A stretch of DNA of 6,667 bases from GCA-002862325 sp036339295 (lineage in GTDB: Bacteria; Planctomycetota; Phycisphaerae; Phycisphaerales; SM1A02), in NCBI GenBank assembly GCA_036339295.1, contig JAYZBK010000195.1, positions 1 to 6,667 of the forward strand. Direction: 5' to 3'. Each line of letters starts with the position of its first letter. The first letter of the stretch is position 1. The position numbers and the translations under genes were made by a program. Shown here one piece after another: positions 6,517 through 6,667 of this stretch. A model generated the notes under the pieces. The model did no database searches, was not told the origin of the DNA, and saw only the letters and a list, made by a program, of their open reading frames with translations.

Positions 6517-6545
6517 AGTATCGAGGAAGGCCATTCCGCGTTCAA
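6517..6545 (-). promoter_or_regulatory. Candidate sigma70-type promoter of the PEP-CTERM gene
   Basis: On the minus strand TTGAAC (6545-6540) is followed after 17 nt by GATACT (6522-6517); each hexamer matches four of six consensus positions and the spacing is ideal. Transcription would begin near 6510, giving a leader of about 70 nt. The leader contains a 6-bp stem CGATGC/GCATCG (6486-6503) of uncertain meaning. The call rests on consensus matching only. Confidence 0.35.
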
Positions 6546-6574
6546 GGAATCTCACGGCGATCTGCAGGGATATC

Positions 6575-6606
6575 GCCTGCAAGGGGCAGGAAGTCGCCTT
6601 GCAGGC
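6575..6606. repeat. Perfect 10-bp inverted repeat with 12-nt spacer
   Basis: GCCTGCAAGG (6575-6584) and CCTTGCAGGC (6597-6606) are exact reverse complements, separated by 12 nt. A related TGCAGG lies at 6563-6568, also inverted relative to the first arm. The repeat lies 30 bp upstream of the candidate promoter on the minus strand, so it could be an operator-like site. Alternatively it is an RNA hairpin in the 3' region of the gene beyond the right edge. Confidence 0.5.
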
Positions 6607-6618
6607 CCCCAGGAAGGG

Positions 6619-6656
6619 AAAGGGCCCCGGTCGTCGACGACGATCGGGGCCCCTTT
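6619..6656 (-). terminator. Strong GC-rich hairpin, likely terminator of a gene beyond the right edge
   Basis: The arms GGGCCCCGGTCGTC and GACGATCGGGGCCC (6622-6635 and 6639-6652) pair nearly perfectly, with one G-U pair, around a small loop. The stem has A-rich and T-rich flanks: AAA at 6619-6621 and TTTT at 6654-6657. Read on the minus strand it ends in TTTCCCTT, so it fits an intrinsic terminator for a minus-strand gene whose stop is just outside the window. Read on the plus strand it also has a T4 tract, but no plus-strand gene precedes it. Confidence 0.65.
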
Positions 6657-6667
6657 TCGTTCGAACG

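Larger units (their letters stand above)
6441..6667. other. Non-coding right-end region
   Basis: I see no protein-like reading frame in these 227 bases. They hold the leader and candidate promoter of the PEP-CTERM gene, the 10-bp inverted repeat at 6575-6606 and the terminator-like hairpin at 6619-6656. A short dyad TCATC-CC-GATGA lies at 6469-6480, between the candidate start point and the ATG. Confidence 0.7.

Noticed and set aside
6441..6545. Start of the PEP-CTERM protein at the upstream ATG (6545)
   Set aside because: The added 35 residues are charged and not signal-like, and this start coincides with the candidate -35 element; the ATG at 6440 begins a normal signal peptide.
6562..6606. 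Start of a CRISPR array
   Set aside because: The repeated units are inverted and only 6-10 bp long with unequal short spacers; there are no regular direct repeats and no cas gene.

Overview
The window is GC-rich and densely coded, with most genes on the minus strand. It looks like chromosomal DNA of a Planctomycetota bacterium, most likely of the Phycisphaerae type. Three things suggest this: the strong G/C bias at third codon positions; a secreted protein ending in a short P-G-A-G, hydrophobic helix and RRRR tail, as in PEP-CTERM-like sorting signals of that group; and a large secreted multidomain fucosidase typical of polysaccharide degraders. The taxonomic call is inference, because no rRNA or marker gene is present.

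Layout from left to right. At 1-370 (+) is the 3' end of an unrecognised gene. It converges on the minus-strand cluster across a hairpin at 393-421 that could terminate both directions. The main minus-strand cluster runs from 5677 down to 428 in this order of transcription: a GH29 alpha-L-fucosidase with a signal peptide and three accessory domains (5677-3479); a RuvC-like RNase H-fold protein overlapping it by 4 nt (3482-2901); xylose isomerase XylA (2845-1538); a signal-peptide protein with two C-terminal membrane helices whose ATG shares one base with the xylA stop (1538-864); and a small lipoprotein (838-428). Gaps within the cluster are -4, 55, -1 and 25 nt, so one operon is likely. Upstream, on the same strand, is a PEP-CTERM-like secreted protein (6440-5775), separated from the fucosidase by 97 bp holding a long hairpin. 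The right end (6441-6667) is non-coding: a candidate promoter, a 10-bp inverted repeat and a strong hairpin that probably ends a gene beyond the window.

How the genes may work together: the fucosidase would release L-fucose from glycans outside the cytoplasm, and XylA would isomerise aldoses in the cytoplasm. The window has no fucose isomerase, kinase, transporter, sulfatase or regulator, so no complete pathway is present. The RuvC-like gene has no obvious link to sugar use; its tight overlap with the fucosidase is the most unexpected feature. I see no CRISPR array, insertion sequence, tRNA or rRNA, and no convincing evidence of a new multi-gene defence or mobile system.
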